Below, piece by piece: positions 10,814-20,944 of a stretch of DNA of 64,000 nucleotides (positions are counted from its first letter, which is position 1; each line of letters opens with the position of its first letter). The translations under genes were made by a program, and so were the position numbers. This DNA is from Haberlea rhodopensis (Eukaryota > Streptophyta > Magnoliopsida > Lamiales > Gesneriaceae): contig CAJQUN010000032.1 of NCBI GenBank assembly GCA_907163345.1, positions 4,626,424-4,690,423 of the forward strand, written 5' to 3'. The notes below the pieces were generated by a model that saw only the letters and a program-made list of their open reading frames with translations, ran no database searches and was not told the origin of the DNA.

Positions 10814-12547
10814 ACATTCCACCAAAAGATCAAGTTCCCAGTGGGGAAAAAGGTAGGATAACTGAAGGGGGGCCAGCCATCATCAAAGAGGTGTTACACT
10901 AACACAGTAAGGGTAGAAGTAAAGAGGTCAAAACGGGTAGACGGCCGTGGTCAGGGAGATCAAGGCGTTCACCTCATACAGAGGGCTCAAGGAGTACAAG
11001 AGGTGCACGCATTGTTGGAGGGAGAGGACGAGGTTGTCTTGATCCCAGGTCAACCTGAGAAAACAACAAGGGTGGCCTCGGACCTAAGCACGGACCTGAA
11101 GCAAGATCTGCTGAGATGCCTGTCAAAGTACGCTGACGTGTTCGCATGGTCTTCAGTCGAATTGACTGGGATTTGCCCTGAAGTTGCACAGCATCGACTG
11201 AGTGTCGATCCGAAGGTCAAAGTAACCAAGCAGAAAAAGAGACATTTCAGACCGGAAAAAGACAAGGTTATAAGCAAGGAAGTTCGAACCTTGTTAAAAG
11301 CGGGGCAAATTAGGGAAGTACGGTTCCCAACCTGGCTCTCCAACGTAGTCTTAGTGCCAAAGTCATCCGGGAAATGGAGGATGTGTGTTGACTTCAGAGA
11401 TCTAAACAAAGCCTGCCCCAAAGATTGTTACCCTTTGCCCCACATTGATCAGCTTGTGGATTCCACATCAGGTTATGAGTTATTGTGCTTTATGGATGCT
11501 AATCAAGGGTATCATCAGATCCCCTTGGCCAAGGAGGATCAGAACAAAGTCAGTTTCATCACCTCAGAGGGAACATACTGCTACGTGGTTATGCCTTTCG
11601 GCCTTAAAAACGTCGGGGCTAAGTATCAAAGATTGATGGATAAGGTATTTGAAGGACAGGCGGGGCGGAATATTGATGTATATGTCGATGATATACTGAT
11701 AAAATCAAAGCGCAGGTCCGATCTCGTACCTGACTTAGAGGAAACATTTCTTACCCTAAAGAAGTTTGGGCTAAAGTTGAATCCTGCTAAATGCGTGTTC
11801 GGGGTGAAGAGTGGGAAGTTTTTGGGTTTCATGGTGACGTACAGAGGAATTGAGGTCAATCCAGAAAAGGTAAGGGCAGTACAATACATGGTTTCCCTAA
11901 AAAACATAAGGGAAGTCCAAAAGCTGACAGGTCGAATTGCCTCTTTAGCACGGTTTATTTCCAGGTCAGCACACAGAAGCTATCCTTTCTTCCAAGTATT
12001 AAGAAAAGCTAAAAATTTCGAGTGGAATGAAGAGTGTGAAAGGGCCTTTGCCGACTTAAAGACACATTTGACCGAGCTGCCGGTATTGGTCAAGCCAGGT
12101 CCCGGAGAAAAGTTGTGGGTCTACCTTTCGGCCACAGAGCATGCCGTCAGCTCTGTCTTGATCAAACAGGAGGGGACGGATCAGAAGCCGGTTTATTATG
12201 TCAGCCACGCCCTTCGAGGGGCAGAACTAAGGTACCCGGAGATTGAAAAACTGGCTTTTGCTCTGGTCATAACCGCGAGAAGGTTGAGACCGTACTTCCT
12301 GTCCCACCCTATTTCAGTATTGACAAATAGCCCAATATGGAGGATCATGACACAACCCTATGTATCAGGAAGGCTGGTCAAATGGACGATCGAACTGGGC
12401 GAGTACGACATATCATATCAGCCCAGAACATCTATTAAAGGTCAGGCGTTATCTGATTTTTTGGCGGAAATGACCACACCAGAGCAGGAAGCATGGAACA
12501 TGTATGTTGACGGGCCTCGAACAGCGAGGGGTACAGAGTCGGAATAG
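10814..12547 (+). pseudogene. Tat pol: reverse transcriptase and first RNase H
   Basis: The RT is open from about 11003 (ORF to 12547). It shows the Ty3/gypsy pattern: CVDFRDLNKACPKD near 11390, MPFGLKNVGAKYQRLM near 11595, and the catalytic YVDDILIKS near 11680. The RNase H that follows (YLSATEHAVSSVL near 12125) lacks the usual leading catalytic Asp, as is normal for the degenerate first RNase H of Tat elements. Sequence before 11003 has stops, so the protease-RT linker is already decayed. Tekay-1 inserted just upstream of this region. Confidence 0.85.
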
Positions 12548-12870
12548 TATTGATCTCTCCGACCGGTGAGAAAGTAAAAGTTGTGGTCAAGTTGGATTTT
12601 CAGGTTTCCAACAACGAGACATAGTACGAGGCGATACTAACCGGGCTCAAATTAGCTCGGGAGGTAGGCGCTAGTAGGGTGGTCCTTCATTCTGACTCCC
12701 AACTAGCAACAACAGGTGAAGGGGAATTTCAAGGTCAGGAGCGAGAAATTGGTGGAGTATCTGAAGGCAATCCAAGAAATGTCTGAAAGATTTTATGAGT
12801 GGAATATAGTGCAGATACCTAAAGAGGAGAATCACGAAGCAGACCAGCTCGCGAAATGGGCCACGTCATT
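12490..12870 (+). pseudogene. Tat second RNase H (aRNH type), frameshifted
   Basis: The four-acid pattern of the archaeal-type RNase H acquired by Tat elements is visible: D in MYVDG (near 12500), E in the SNNET region (near 12615), D in HSDSQL (near 12695) and D in NHEADQLA (near 12840). Two frameshifts (near 12535 and 12710) and an in-frame TAG near 12624 break it. This domain presumably supplied RNase H activity in place of the degenerate first one. Confidence 0.75.
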
Positions 12871-14179
12871 AGGTCCCATGTGCCGAAGAGAAGTCGTATT
12901 CCAAACCGAGTTGAAGCCATCAACCCAGCTGGCGTTGGAACCTCCCAGCATGGAAAGTTGGATGACCCCCATCTTAAAATATCTGAGGAGCGCCGAGCTG
13001 CCTTCGGATAAGAATGAAGCAAGAAGGATAGAGAGGCAGGCTTTCAGATTTGCTCTGGTCAGGGACATCTTGTACAAGAGATCTTTTGCAGAGCCTTTGC
13101 TCAGGTGCCTAAACGGGGAAGAGGCTAAATATGTACTCCACGAGATACACGAAGGTTGTTGCGGGGATCACCTAGGGAGCCTAGCCCTAGCACAAAAAGC
13201 TCTCCTAGCCGGGTACTTTTGGCCTACTCTGAGGAGGGATGCAGTAAAGGTTGTGGCTACTTGTGAGGGCTGCCAGAGCCATGGAAAAGTCCAACGACAG
13301 CGAGCCCAGTTCATGAAATCCATGGTAGCAGCTTGCCCGTTCGACCAATGGGGGATGGATATTGTGGGGCCTTTCCCCATCGCCCCAAGGCAGAAGAAGT
13401 TTCTAATAGTGGCCGTGGACTACTTATCGAAGTGGGTTGAGGCCGAAGCTTTAGCCCGGATCACCGAGGAGGATGTGCTGAACTTCTTGTGGAGAAATAT
13501 CGTGTGTCAGTTTGGAGTACCAAGGAAGTTGATTTCCGATAACGGGAGACAATTCCAAGGACGAAAGTTGACCACCTGGTGCCAGGAAATGAAGATCATG
13601 AAGGCCTTTACTTCCGTGGCCTACCCTCAGAACAATGGGCAGGCGGAGGTCACGAACCGATCTATAGTGCAAGCATTAAAGGCGAGGCTATATGGGGTAG
13701 GGAAAGACTGGGTTGATGAGCTTCCTAGTGTGCTATGGGCTTACAGAACTTCGCCCCGAACTCCTACGGGGGAGACGCCTTTCAGTATGGTTTATGGTTC
13801 CGAAGCAGTCCTACCAGCAGAGATAGGAGCGACCTCGGCTAGGGTACGAGCTTATGACAGTGACAATGATGAACGCCGATCTCTAGACCTAGATATGATC
13901 TGTGAAAAAAGGGAGAGGGCAATAATCAGAATGGAGTCCTATCGAAACAAGGTAATCAAGGCCTATAACAAACGAGTGATGCCTCGGAGTTTTCAGGTCG
14001 GAGACCTTGTACTCAAAAAGGTCCAGTCAGCGGAAGTCAGAAAACATGACCCTAAATGGGAAGGGCCCTACAAAGTTGTTCAGAAGGTGAGCTCTGGAGC
14101 ATACTACTTGGAGGATGCAGAAGGAAAAAAGCTGAAGAGGCCCTGGAACGCGTTTCACCTTAGAAAATATTATTCTTAA
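12870..14179 (+). CDS. Tat integrase (open 3' part of pol)
   Basis: The open frame (12716-14179, 487 codons with the end of the second RNase H) holds a complete-looking integrase. It has an HHCC zinc finger near 13135-13290 (HEIHEG... CEGCQSHG) and a catalytic triad of D in WGMDIVGPF near 13355, D in ISDNGRQF near 13540 and E in NNGQAEVTN near 13640. The C-terminal module contains WEGPYKVVQ. It ends with a normal TAA at about 14180. Upstream breaks mean it cannot be made as part of a full polyprotein. Confidence 0.82.
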
Positions 14180-14266
14180 ACGTGCATTTCTATGATGTAT
14201 GAGCTCATGACAACAAGTTTTTAAATGAAGTCTTATTCAGAAATACAGTCCAATAGAGAATTTATT

Positions 14267-14790
14267 GAAAGTTAAGGTCCGCCCTGACTACGATGAAAGT
14301 TAAGGTCCGCCCTGACTATGAAAGTTAAGGTCCGCCCTGACTATGAAAGTTAAGGTCCACCCTGACTACGATAAAAGTTACGGTCCGCCCTGACTATAAA
14401 AGTTACGGTCCGCCCTGACTATGAAAGTTAAGGTCCGCCCTGACTATGAAAGTTAAGGTCCGCTCTGACTACGATGAAAGTTACGATCCGCCCTGACTAT
14501 GAAAGTTAAGGTCCGCCCTGACTATAAAAGTTACGGTCGGTCCTGACTATGAAAGTTAAGGTCCGCCCTGACTACGATGAAAGTTATGGTCCGCCCTGAC
14601 TATGAAAGTTAAGGTCCGCCCTGACTATGAAAGTTAAGGTCCGCCCTGACTACGATAAAGGTTACGGTCCGCCTTGACTATGAAAGTTAAGGTCCGCCCT
14701 GACTACGATGAAAGTTAGATCCTCCCTGATTACGATAAATGTTAAGGTCCGCCCTGACAATAAATATTAAGGTCCGTGCTGATTGTAATT
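14267..14790 (+). repeat. Tat minisatellite: ~20 units of 25 or 28 bp
   Basis: Twenty head-to-tail units have a core of GAAAGTTAAGGTCCGCCC followed by TGACTA. Some units end TGACTACGA (28 bp) and others TGACTA (25 bp). As RNA, AGTTAAGG can pair with CCCTGACT (one mismatch, one G-U), so each unit can fold. The array sits between the integrase stop and the antisense ORF region, the usual place for tandem repeats in Tat elements. The last three units are degenerate. Confidence 0.92.
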
Positions 14791-14870
14791 GCTAAGGACC
14801 GAACAGAGCTCAGATCAGACGAGAGTCGTCTGCTCATGTTTATTCTGAGTCCTCACAGGTCAGCCTTGTT

Positions 14871-16969
14871 TTATACTGGTAATTCTTGTGAAGTTATTCT
14901 AGAATAGGTCAGTTCTATTGTTTCATTCTTACTAGGACAACATTTTGGCAAAACAAGCCTTTCATTAAGTAAAAATGCACGCCGAAGATCCAGATCTATG
15001 AAGTCAGGAGGGATGTTAGCCACGATTGCCCGAAGATCCAGGAAGTCATCAGGGTCTTGATCCTCTGGAGGGAAACCATGCGCTTTGAATTGATCTTTAC
15101 AGCCCTCAAAGCCAAGATCAAGAAATCGGAATGCCTTCACTGCAAGGAGGCTCTTGAAATCCTCCGACTTCAGGAAAGCCTCTTTTCGACCGACTTCTCC
15201 GGCGACATAGGTCTCCAACTCAGAACGAGCGCGGGTCATCTCCACAGAAGAATTGGTCAGGGCTGTTTCTTTCTCCGACACGGCCGAGCGGAGTCAATCG
15301 ACCTCGGCACGATATTTGGTCAGCTCCGTCTCAACCGTCATGAGTCGTGCATGGACCTCTTTTAGCTCAGCGTCTGCAGCCTCAGCCCAGTGTGTAGCGT
15401 CTCGGGTTTTCTTCCTAGTGTCTGACGAGGCTTGGCCATAGTTGGATCCCCTCTGGACGCTTTCACGTAGTATTAGTAAGCCCTGGATAAGGATAGCTGG
15501 GTAAGAGGGTAAATAGGGAGGCAGGTGAGGTAATTAAGAACGTTTACCGATAGAGCTCGGGACAGCCCTTCCTGGGCCAGAGGTCTCCACTTCATCCCTG
15601 CCATAACTTGTTGATCTGCGCCCGTGATAATGCACTCCAAGATCTCAGCCGGTAGTCCGGAGGTAGGATTGGTAATCAGGATGGTGGATTGGGTGTACTC
15701 CACGGGGAGGCCAGGAGAACCAGGCCCGGCAGTCCGAGCCGATTACGGGCTTTGAATGGATTCAAGTGACGTTTCATCCTGCGGTCCAGGAGAGGTGGCC
15801 ACGTCTTCCCAGGTCGAAGTTCCAGGGGTTTTCCCAGCCCTTTTTCTTTTGAGCAACGAGTTGCCACCACCCCCACTCTCTTCCGGTTGGAGAATGACTA
15901 TCGGGGCGGCCCGTGGAGCGAGAGGGGGTGAGGGGGCTCGCTCTTCAGCGCGGGACTTAGGAACAGCCTTACCTTTCCCTTTCTTCTGAGAGACCATTGC
16001 GGAAAGCATCTGGTTAAACGACATGTTACCTGTGCAGGAATGAAAGACATAAATAAAGACCAACAGGTAGAAAGTAAACTCAGGTTAGTGAGGACGCACC
16101 AGGAGGAGGACTAGCTGGGTAAGAGCTCAGCCTGTATCGCCTGAGTACGTCCTCTCGGATTAGGATGGTTGTATCGAATTGTCGACCCCCGATGGCTGAC
16201 ATAACCCTCTGGTAGAATATATCTTCTTTGTATCGATGCGGGAGGGGACGACCCTGGGGGAGAGAATCTCTCCAAGCCATGGGACAAGACCAAGGTCGGG
16301 GCGGCTTAACGAAGAAGTATGTTTCTTTCCATCCTTTGTCAGAACTTGGGATTTTCTCCAAGAACTTGCACGAGGGCCTAGACCCAAAGTAGAACAGACC
16401 GGGAAAGGTGGTGTTTTTAACATGGAAAAAATAATGTAGAAGAGGAGGAGAGAATGGAGGTTCAGAGATTGGAACAAGGCGGCAACGACGACCATACTCT
16501 GGTACGAGTTTGGACTGAGTTGGCTAAGGGAAACACAGAAATAGCTGGAAAAGATCTTGGTACAAAGCACGAATAGGGAAGCGTAGTCCACTCCTAATTT
16601 GTTCAACAAAGAAAGAAAAGAATCCCAAGGGGGGCAGATGGGGACGGTCACTCGACCTAGGTATTTGTACCTCGTGGTCGGGAGGAATGAAGTGAGAACG
16701 AAGAAGAGTCTCCGCCTCAGCCGATACGCGGGAACTAAGGACTTCGTACCATGGTAGTCCAGCCCGCACCAGATCTCGAGGATCAACCTCGAAGTTCTGG
16801 GGGGAGGGGTCACGAGTAGGAAAAGGGGGGACTTGAAGAAGGGGAACGACAGTGACAATTTGCTCTGCAGGGCCACTACGGGTCGGAGAGCTCGAAAGCC
16901 CAGACCCCGAGGCATCTGCGGCCGATCCCTAAGGGCGGCCCCGGAAGTAGAGGATGTTGAAGTAGACAT
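14871..16969 (-). pseudogene. Antisense extra ORF region of Tat element (degenerate)
   Basis: Several minus-strand reading frames together resemble the 'putative gypsy-type transposon' proteins (Pfam PF04195-like) that occur antisense in the 3' region of Tat elements. The order on the minus strand is an N-terminal piece (16969-16770), a conserved piece with FFVEQIRSGLRFPI (16769-16524), a piece with PSSDKGWKETYFFV (16361-16080), a basic/proline-rich segment (16063-15743), and a coiled-coil-like Glu/Lys/Leu-rich end (15440-14871). Frame changes between pieces could be introns or mutations. At least the break near 16520 looks like a frameshift, so I call it a pseudogene. Function unknown. Confidence 0.6.
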
Positions 16970-17627
16970 AAAAAGTAAATTTAATTAAAGCAGGGGCGGA
17001 GAACTTACAGAAGGTCAGTGTGCGAATGGGGCGGAAGGAAACGAATAGCGTGAGAAAAGGGGTGCAAATGAGGATGGAGGGGCAATTTATGAGCAGCCGG
17101 AAGATTGGGCCACTAGGGTGAGGCCCATTTCGATAGCCAGGATCGAAGGAGTTCAAACGTCTCAAACGTGGATGCTGACGCGTGGCAACCACATCGATTG
17201 GATGTACATCAACGGTCACATTTGGCTGACAACCTGTCTTGTCAAGGGTTAAGAATTTGAATATCTGACAGCTCGGTTCGGGCCTCGATCTAAAAAGGAT
17301 AGTCGAGAACAGCGTTACTTTAGCTCGACTAGAGGGGGATACTCATGATATCCGGATAAGAGGTCAGTCTGGTCTCGGCCCTTACTCGAGCATAACATCA
17401 GCCGCAAGTGCTCAGCTCCAGAATTATCTCCTTGCCTTAGGTGGAGAGCACCCTGTAGTGTTCAGCTCGGGAAATATGTTCGTATCCGGGGAGGATTGCC
17501 CACGATAGTGCTCAGCTCGGCAGGTGTCTTCACCCCTGCTTCGTTGAACCTGACTTAGCCAGGGTTGTTATCCCGACTTTAAATAGTTGCACTAGCCTCT
17601 CCTTCAGAATTCTGGAAGGTATTTTGG
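16867..17627 (+). repeat. Left copy of a 761-bp Tat duplication
   Basis: This block matches 34812-35572 nearly base for base. Both copies start GCAGGGCC. The left copy continues from upstream Tat sequence and stops at ATTTTGG, where it joins Tekay-B gag. The right copy begins directly at the outer edge of LTR B and continues into further Tat sequence. The left junction has a 2-bp overlap (GG) shared by Tat and gag. Confidence 0.9.
17346..17627 (+). repeat. Start of probable Tat 3' LTR, left copy (truncated)
   Basis: A purine tract (AGAGGGGGATA) precedes TGATATCCGG, the likely LTR start. The same junction is at 35291 in the right copy. The LTR is cut at 17627 by the junction with Tekay-B gag. 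The boundary is inferred, as the 5' LTR is not in the window. Confidence 0.45.
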
Positions 17628-18662
17628 TGGCCTCTGCTGCACTGTACCACTAGAGAACCTCCCTCGACCTTCCCTGAGATCTGTCTGTCCTTCCCGGTTG
17701 GGGAAACGCCGAGCAATGTGGCCCGACCTGCCAAAAATGTAGCACGCAGAACAATCTCGCATCAAATGCGGCCCTCCACAAAAGTGGCACTTGACATCTC
17801 CAGCTCTACTAGCTTGAGTCGGTCCCCCATAAGTAGATGAACCACTCCTCCGATCCCCTTGCTTTTGGCCCTCCGGCCGCCTTCCGCTAAACCGAGAAGA
17901 AGAAGAAGTCCCCTGCGACTTAAAAGATCCTCCTCGGGGCCTCAGATTTTCAGATGTTGATCTTTGTGATGGAGCTTGTGAGGGTATGGCCTCAGGATAA
18001 GCACTCACCCCTATCTCTGCTAACTCTGCTCTAACCAGTGCATCATCAAAAGATGTCGGGTTGTTAGAAATGACCCGATCAAATAATTCCGGTCGCAGCC
18101 CCTTCAGAAAGTGCCTCATCTTGGCATGTCCATTTGTAGCAATATGTGGAACATACCTCAATAAGGACGAGTAGTGCATGGCATAGTCCGAAACTGTCAG
18201 GTTCCCTTGCTTCAGATTCGTAAATTCATCCTCCTTAGTTTGCCTAGCCGCGGCAGAGAAGTATCGGTTTAGAAACCGAGTCCGAAATAAAGTCCAGTCG
18301 ATTACCATGCCTTGTGCCCTTAATTCCATTACAGTCGTCTTCCACCACATGGAAGACTTCTTTGCTAGTTGGAATTCTGACAGTCTTAACCAACCCGTCC
18401 TAGCACACGGGCCAGATACAAAAATCTGTTCTAGTCTCTCCAGCCACTCTTCAGCCTCTTCTCCTGTCTCTGTTCCTTCAAACATGGGTGGGTGGAAGGT
18501 CAGAAATTGAGTCATACTAAGCTCCCCTGGTAACAGTAATTGAGCAACCGGTTCCATGCCCACAACAGGTGGGGGTAAAGGATTTGCCTGACCGATGCTA
18601 GCATTCACGCTCCCAATATCACCCATCTCTTCGTTGAGGTTCCCCGCATTCATAGCCGCCAT
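17628..18662 (-). pseudogene. Tekay-B gag A (3' truncated)
   Basis: The ATG at 18662 (minus) is in the same context as in the other Tekay gags. The capsid domain is intact (EEWLERLEQI, FLNRYFSAAARQ, MRHFLKGLRPELFDR). The first nucleocapsid knuckle (CHFCGGPHLMRDC) is intact. The second is broken, reading CYIFGRSGHIARRF, with two Cys to Phe changes relative to gag B. The frame is cut off at 17628 by the junction with Tat, so the end of gag and all of protease are missing. Gag A is otherwise nearly identical to gag B. Confidence 0.85.
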
Positions 18663-18855
18663 GCTGTAACACAAAGGTTAACACAATTCCAAACAATATA
18701 TATGCTAAACCGTTAGACAATATGAATGACAAGCATGTTAGTATAACAATTGTATACATAAATATGCACCACATGCATAAACATGCCCCAAATGTAAACA
18801 CCTAGCCAACCATGCTAAGGCTACCCTTCACTTGTTCCCGGGTTCTCTAACCACT

Positions 18856-18867
18856 GTTCTGATACCA
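18856..18867 (-). promoter_or_regulatory. Primer-binding site next to LTR A (one mismatch)
   Basis: The minus strand reads TGGTATCAGAAC, one base away from the initiator tRNA-Met site (TGGTATCAGAGC) that is intact next to LTR B. Confidence 0.82.
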
Positions 18868-19391
18868 CTAATGTAAGGACCCTAGTTCCTTAAGTGCGGA
18901 TAAAAAGGCGTGAAAGAGCTAAACATGCATATAAGACTATAATGTTCGTGTTGATGTATTGAGCCGTTAAGATTACAGGCCAAAATAAAATTTCCAAAAG
19001 GGATTAATTACATTCCCAACCAATTGAATGTTAATTCTATAGTTTTACACTACTCCTAGAGTAGAAACTATACAAAAGAATTAGGCCTGCTATGCCAAAA
19101 GCGCTCCTCACTGGCTCACCGCATCAACCCGCTTCAGCCCGTACGCCCAAAAGTACCTACAGGAACAACCCCAAAACCATGAGCATGTATATAAATCATA
19201 TTCACAATAATATGATCATAATTCAATGCATAAATCATAATGCGATTCACTTCCTGTATGTAACACATATAAAAGCTCCCTTGGTTGTCCCTGTACCATA
19301 ATTACAATCAATTGATTATAACACCAATAATGTGTGTCATGACATGCATCCATTCCATGTATACCAATGGCCAATCCCAGTCTTATTATAT

Positions 19392-19603
19392 CAGTGGCAT
19401 AATACCCCTCGCGTTACATGACAGCGGCATTAATACCCCTCGCTTCGACATATTAGCGGCATAATATCCCTCGCATCAACATGACAGCGGCATTATCCTT
19501 CGCTTCGACATGTTTGCGGCAAATATTCTTCATCGCTATATATGACAGGGGCAAGTATTCTATCATCGCTTCGACATGAAGGCCGAAAGTATCCTTCATC
19601 ACT
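19392..19603 (-). repeat. Hairpin-unit array in LTR A
   Basis: About six units contain AGCGGCAT..(A/T-rich)..CGCTTCG or variants, spaced 30-40 bp. Each has complementary AGCG and CGCT arms. LTR B has the same array at 33342-33554. Confidence 0.78.
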
Positions 19604-19926
19604 GTAATATAATCTCGACCCATAATCACATGCAACCATAATGCACATTCCAATCACGTATGCAACCACAATGCATAATGAGAGCATATGCGCAACCATA
19701 ATGCATAACCAATTTATAGCGTAATGAATACGTTTTACCGTCCGATGCCCGTACGTCTCACTACGTACCTTAGTCCCAAAATGTGATGTGTCGTGGACTT
19801 TATCTCCTAAGCTGTGTGGCCACCTGGGATGGTTCTACACATTCACACAATTCAATATTAGGAGCCAATAATAGTCCAGTATCAAAAATTCCCCAAAAAT
19901 ATTCAAAAACACCATTTTTTGTATCT

Positions 19927-20136
19927 CGCGATCGATCGCCGCAAAGGGCCGATCGATCGCGAGATCACACTGCCCGTTATTAAATTTTTCACCTTTCGGC
20001 GATCGATCGCCACACTTGGCGCGGTCGATCGCCAGCATCACCGATCGATCGCCAAGATGTGGCGATCGATCGCCAAATGCCCCTGGAGCCTATTGTTGGC
20101 TCGCGATCGATCGCCAAAAACGGGCGATCGATCGCT
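19927..20136. repeat. Array of eight GCGATCGATCGC palindromes in LTR A
   Basis: Palindrome starts are at 19928, 19949, 19999, 20021, 20041, 20062, 20103 and 20124. Start-to-start spacings are 21, 50, 22, 20, 21, 41 and 21 bp. The 41-bp gap contains its own inverted repeat (GAGCC..GGCTC). Five sites are perfect 12-mers; the others differ by one base. Confidence 0.95.
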
Positions 20137-20874
20137 GACCTCTGTACACCGAAATCCACCATTTTTGCACACCATTTTCAACCCAAACCAACACTTAAAC
20201 CATCAAACCCACAACATAAATAACATCATATACCTTCAAAATACACCTTAAAACTACCATAAATCCAACCTTTAACTCAAATAATACCAACCCATAAAAA
20301 CCCATTTCAAAACCATACAAAACCACAACAAACTCAATCCAAACACAACAAAAACAACAAGGAGGCATCCATACCTCTTGGGGACTCCAAATCACCCAAT
20401 AAATTCCACAAATCAAACTTTTGGACGGATTTCTCTTCACCTCTTTACCAAATTTCGAAAATGTGAGGTAGAGAAGGGTTTTGGATGAGTTAATTGGGAA
20501 AGTAGAAAATGAAGGTATAAGGGGGATTGGGGTATAAGTGGGTTGGGTTTAATTAAATTACACCCCACAATTCCATGGTGTATAAAACACCCCAACATGA
20601 TATTTTAAAAGGCATTTTACCATAATGCACCAAAATCACAATTAAAACATAATTCACCCAAATAATCACAAACCATTTCATTTAAACCATTAAAATCCCC
20701 AATTACCCAACATGCATAACATGCACCCCGAAATGCTCTACCGGGTCACTCCTACCATGTGAATAAGCATTTCACCAAGATAATTAATGCCAACACAATT
20801 ATTAATTATCACCATAAAAATCACATAAACATAATTAACGCCCAATTGCAATTAATCATTTCGGGGATATCACA

Positions 20875-20892
20875 ATACTCCCCTACTTATAA
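20875..20892 (-). promoter_or_regulatory. Polypurine tract of Tekay-B
   Basis: The minus strand reads AAGTAGGGGAGTAT directly before the TGTGATATCC start of LTR A. Confidence 0.8.
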
Positions 20893-20944
20893 GATTTCGA
20901 CCCCGAAATCGCATGCACTTACCCATATCGAAACCAAACATAAA

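Larger units (their letters stand above)
19157..20374 (-). other. Predicted intron inside LTR A
   Basis: On the minus strand, donor CAAGAG|GTATGG and acceptor GTTCCTGTAG|GTAC bound 1218 bp. The homologous sites in LTR B (34311 to 33107) and the solo LTR at 36032 are conserved. Both the GATC-palindrome array and the hairpin array lie inside. Confidence 0.5.
18872..20874 (-). repeat. LTR A of Tekay-B (2003 bp)
   Basis: It has TG...CA ends. On the minus strand it begins TGTGATATCC after the polypurine tract and ends next to a primer site, so it acts as 3' LTR for pol and 5' LTR for gag A. It is nearly identical to LTR B. The clearest difference is 13 bp present here near 20085-20100 and absent in LTR B. 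It contains a palindrome array, a hairpin array and the predicted LTR intron. Confidence 0.9.

Noticed and set aside
15743..16969. Antisense frames as a host gene
   Set aside because: They lie inside the Tat element, are partly duplicated with it at 34812, and resemble known Tat extra ORFs.
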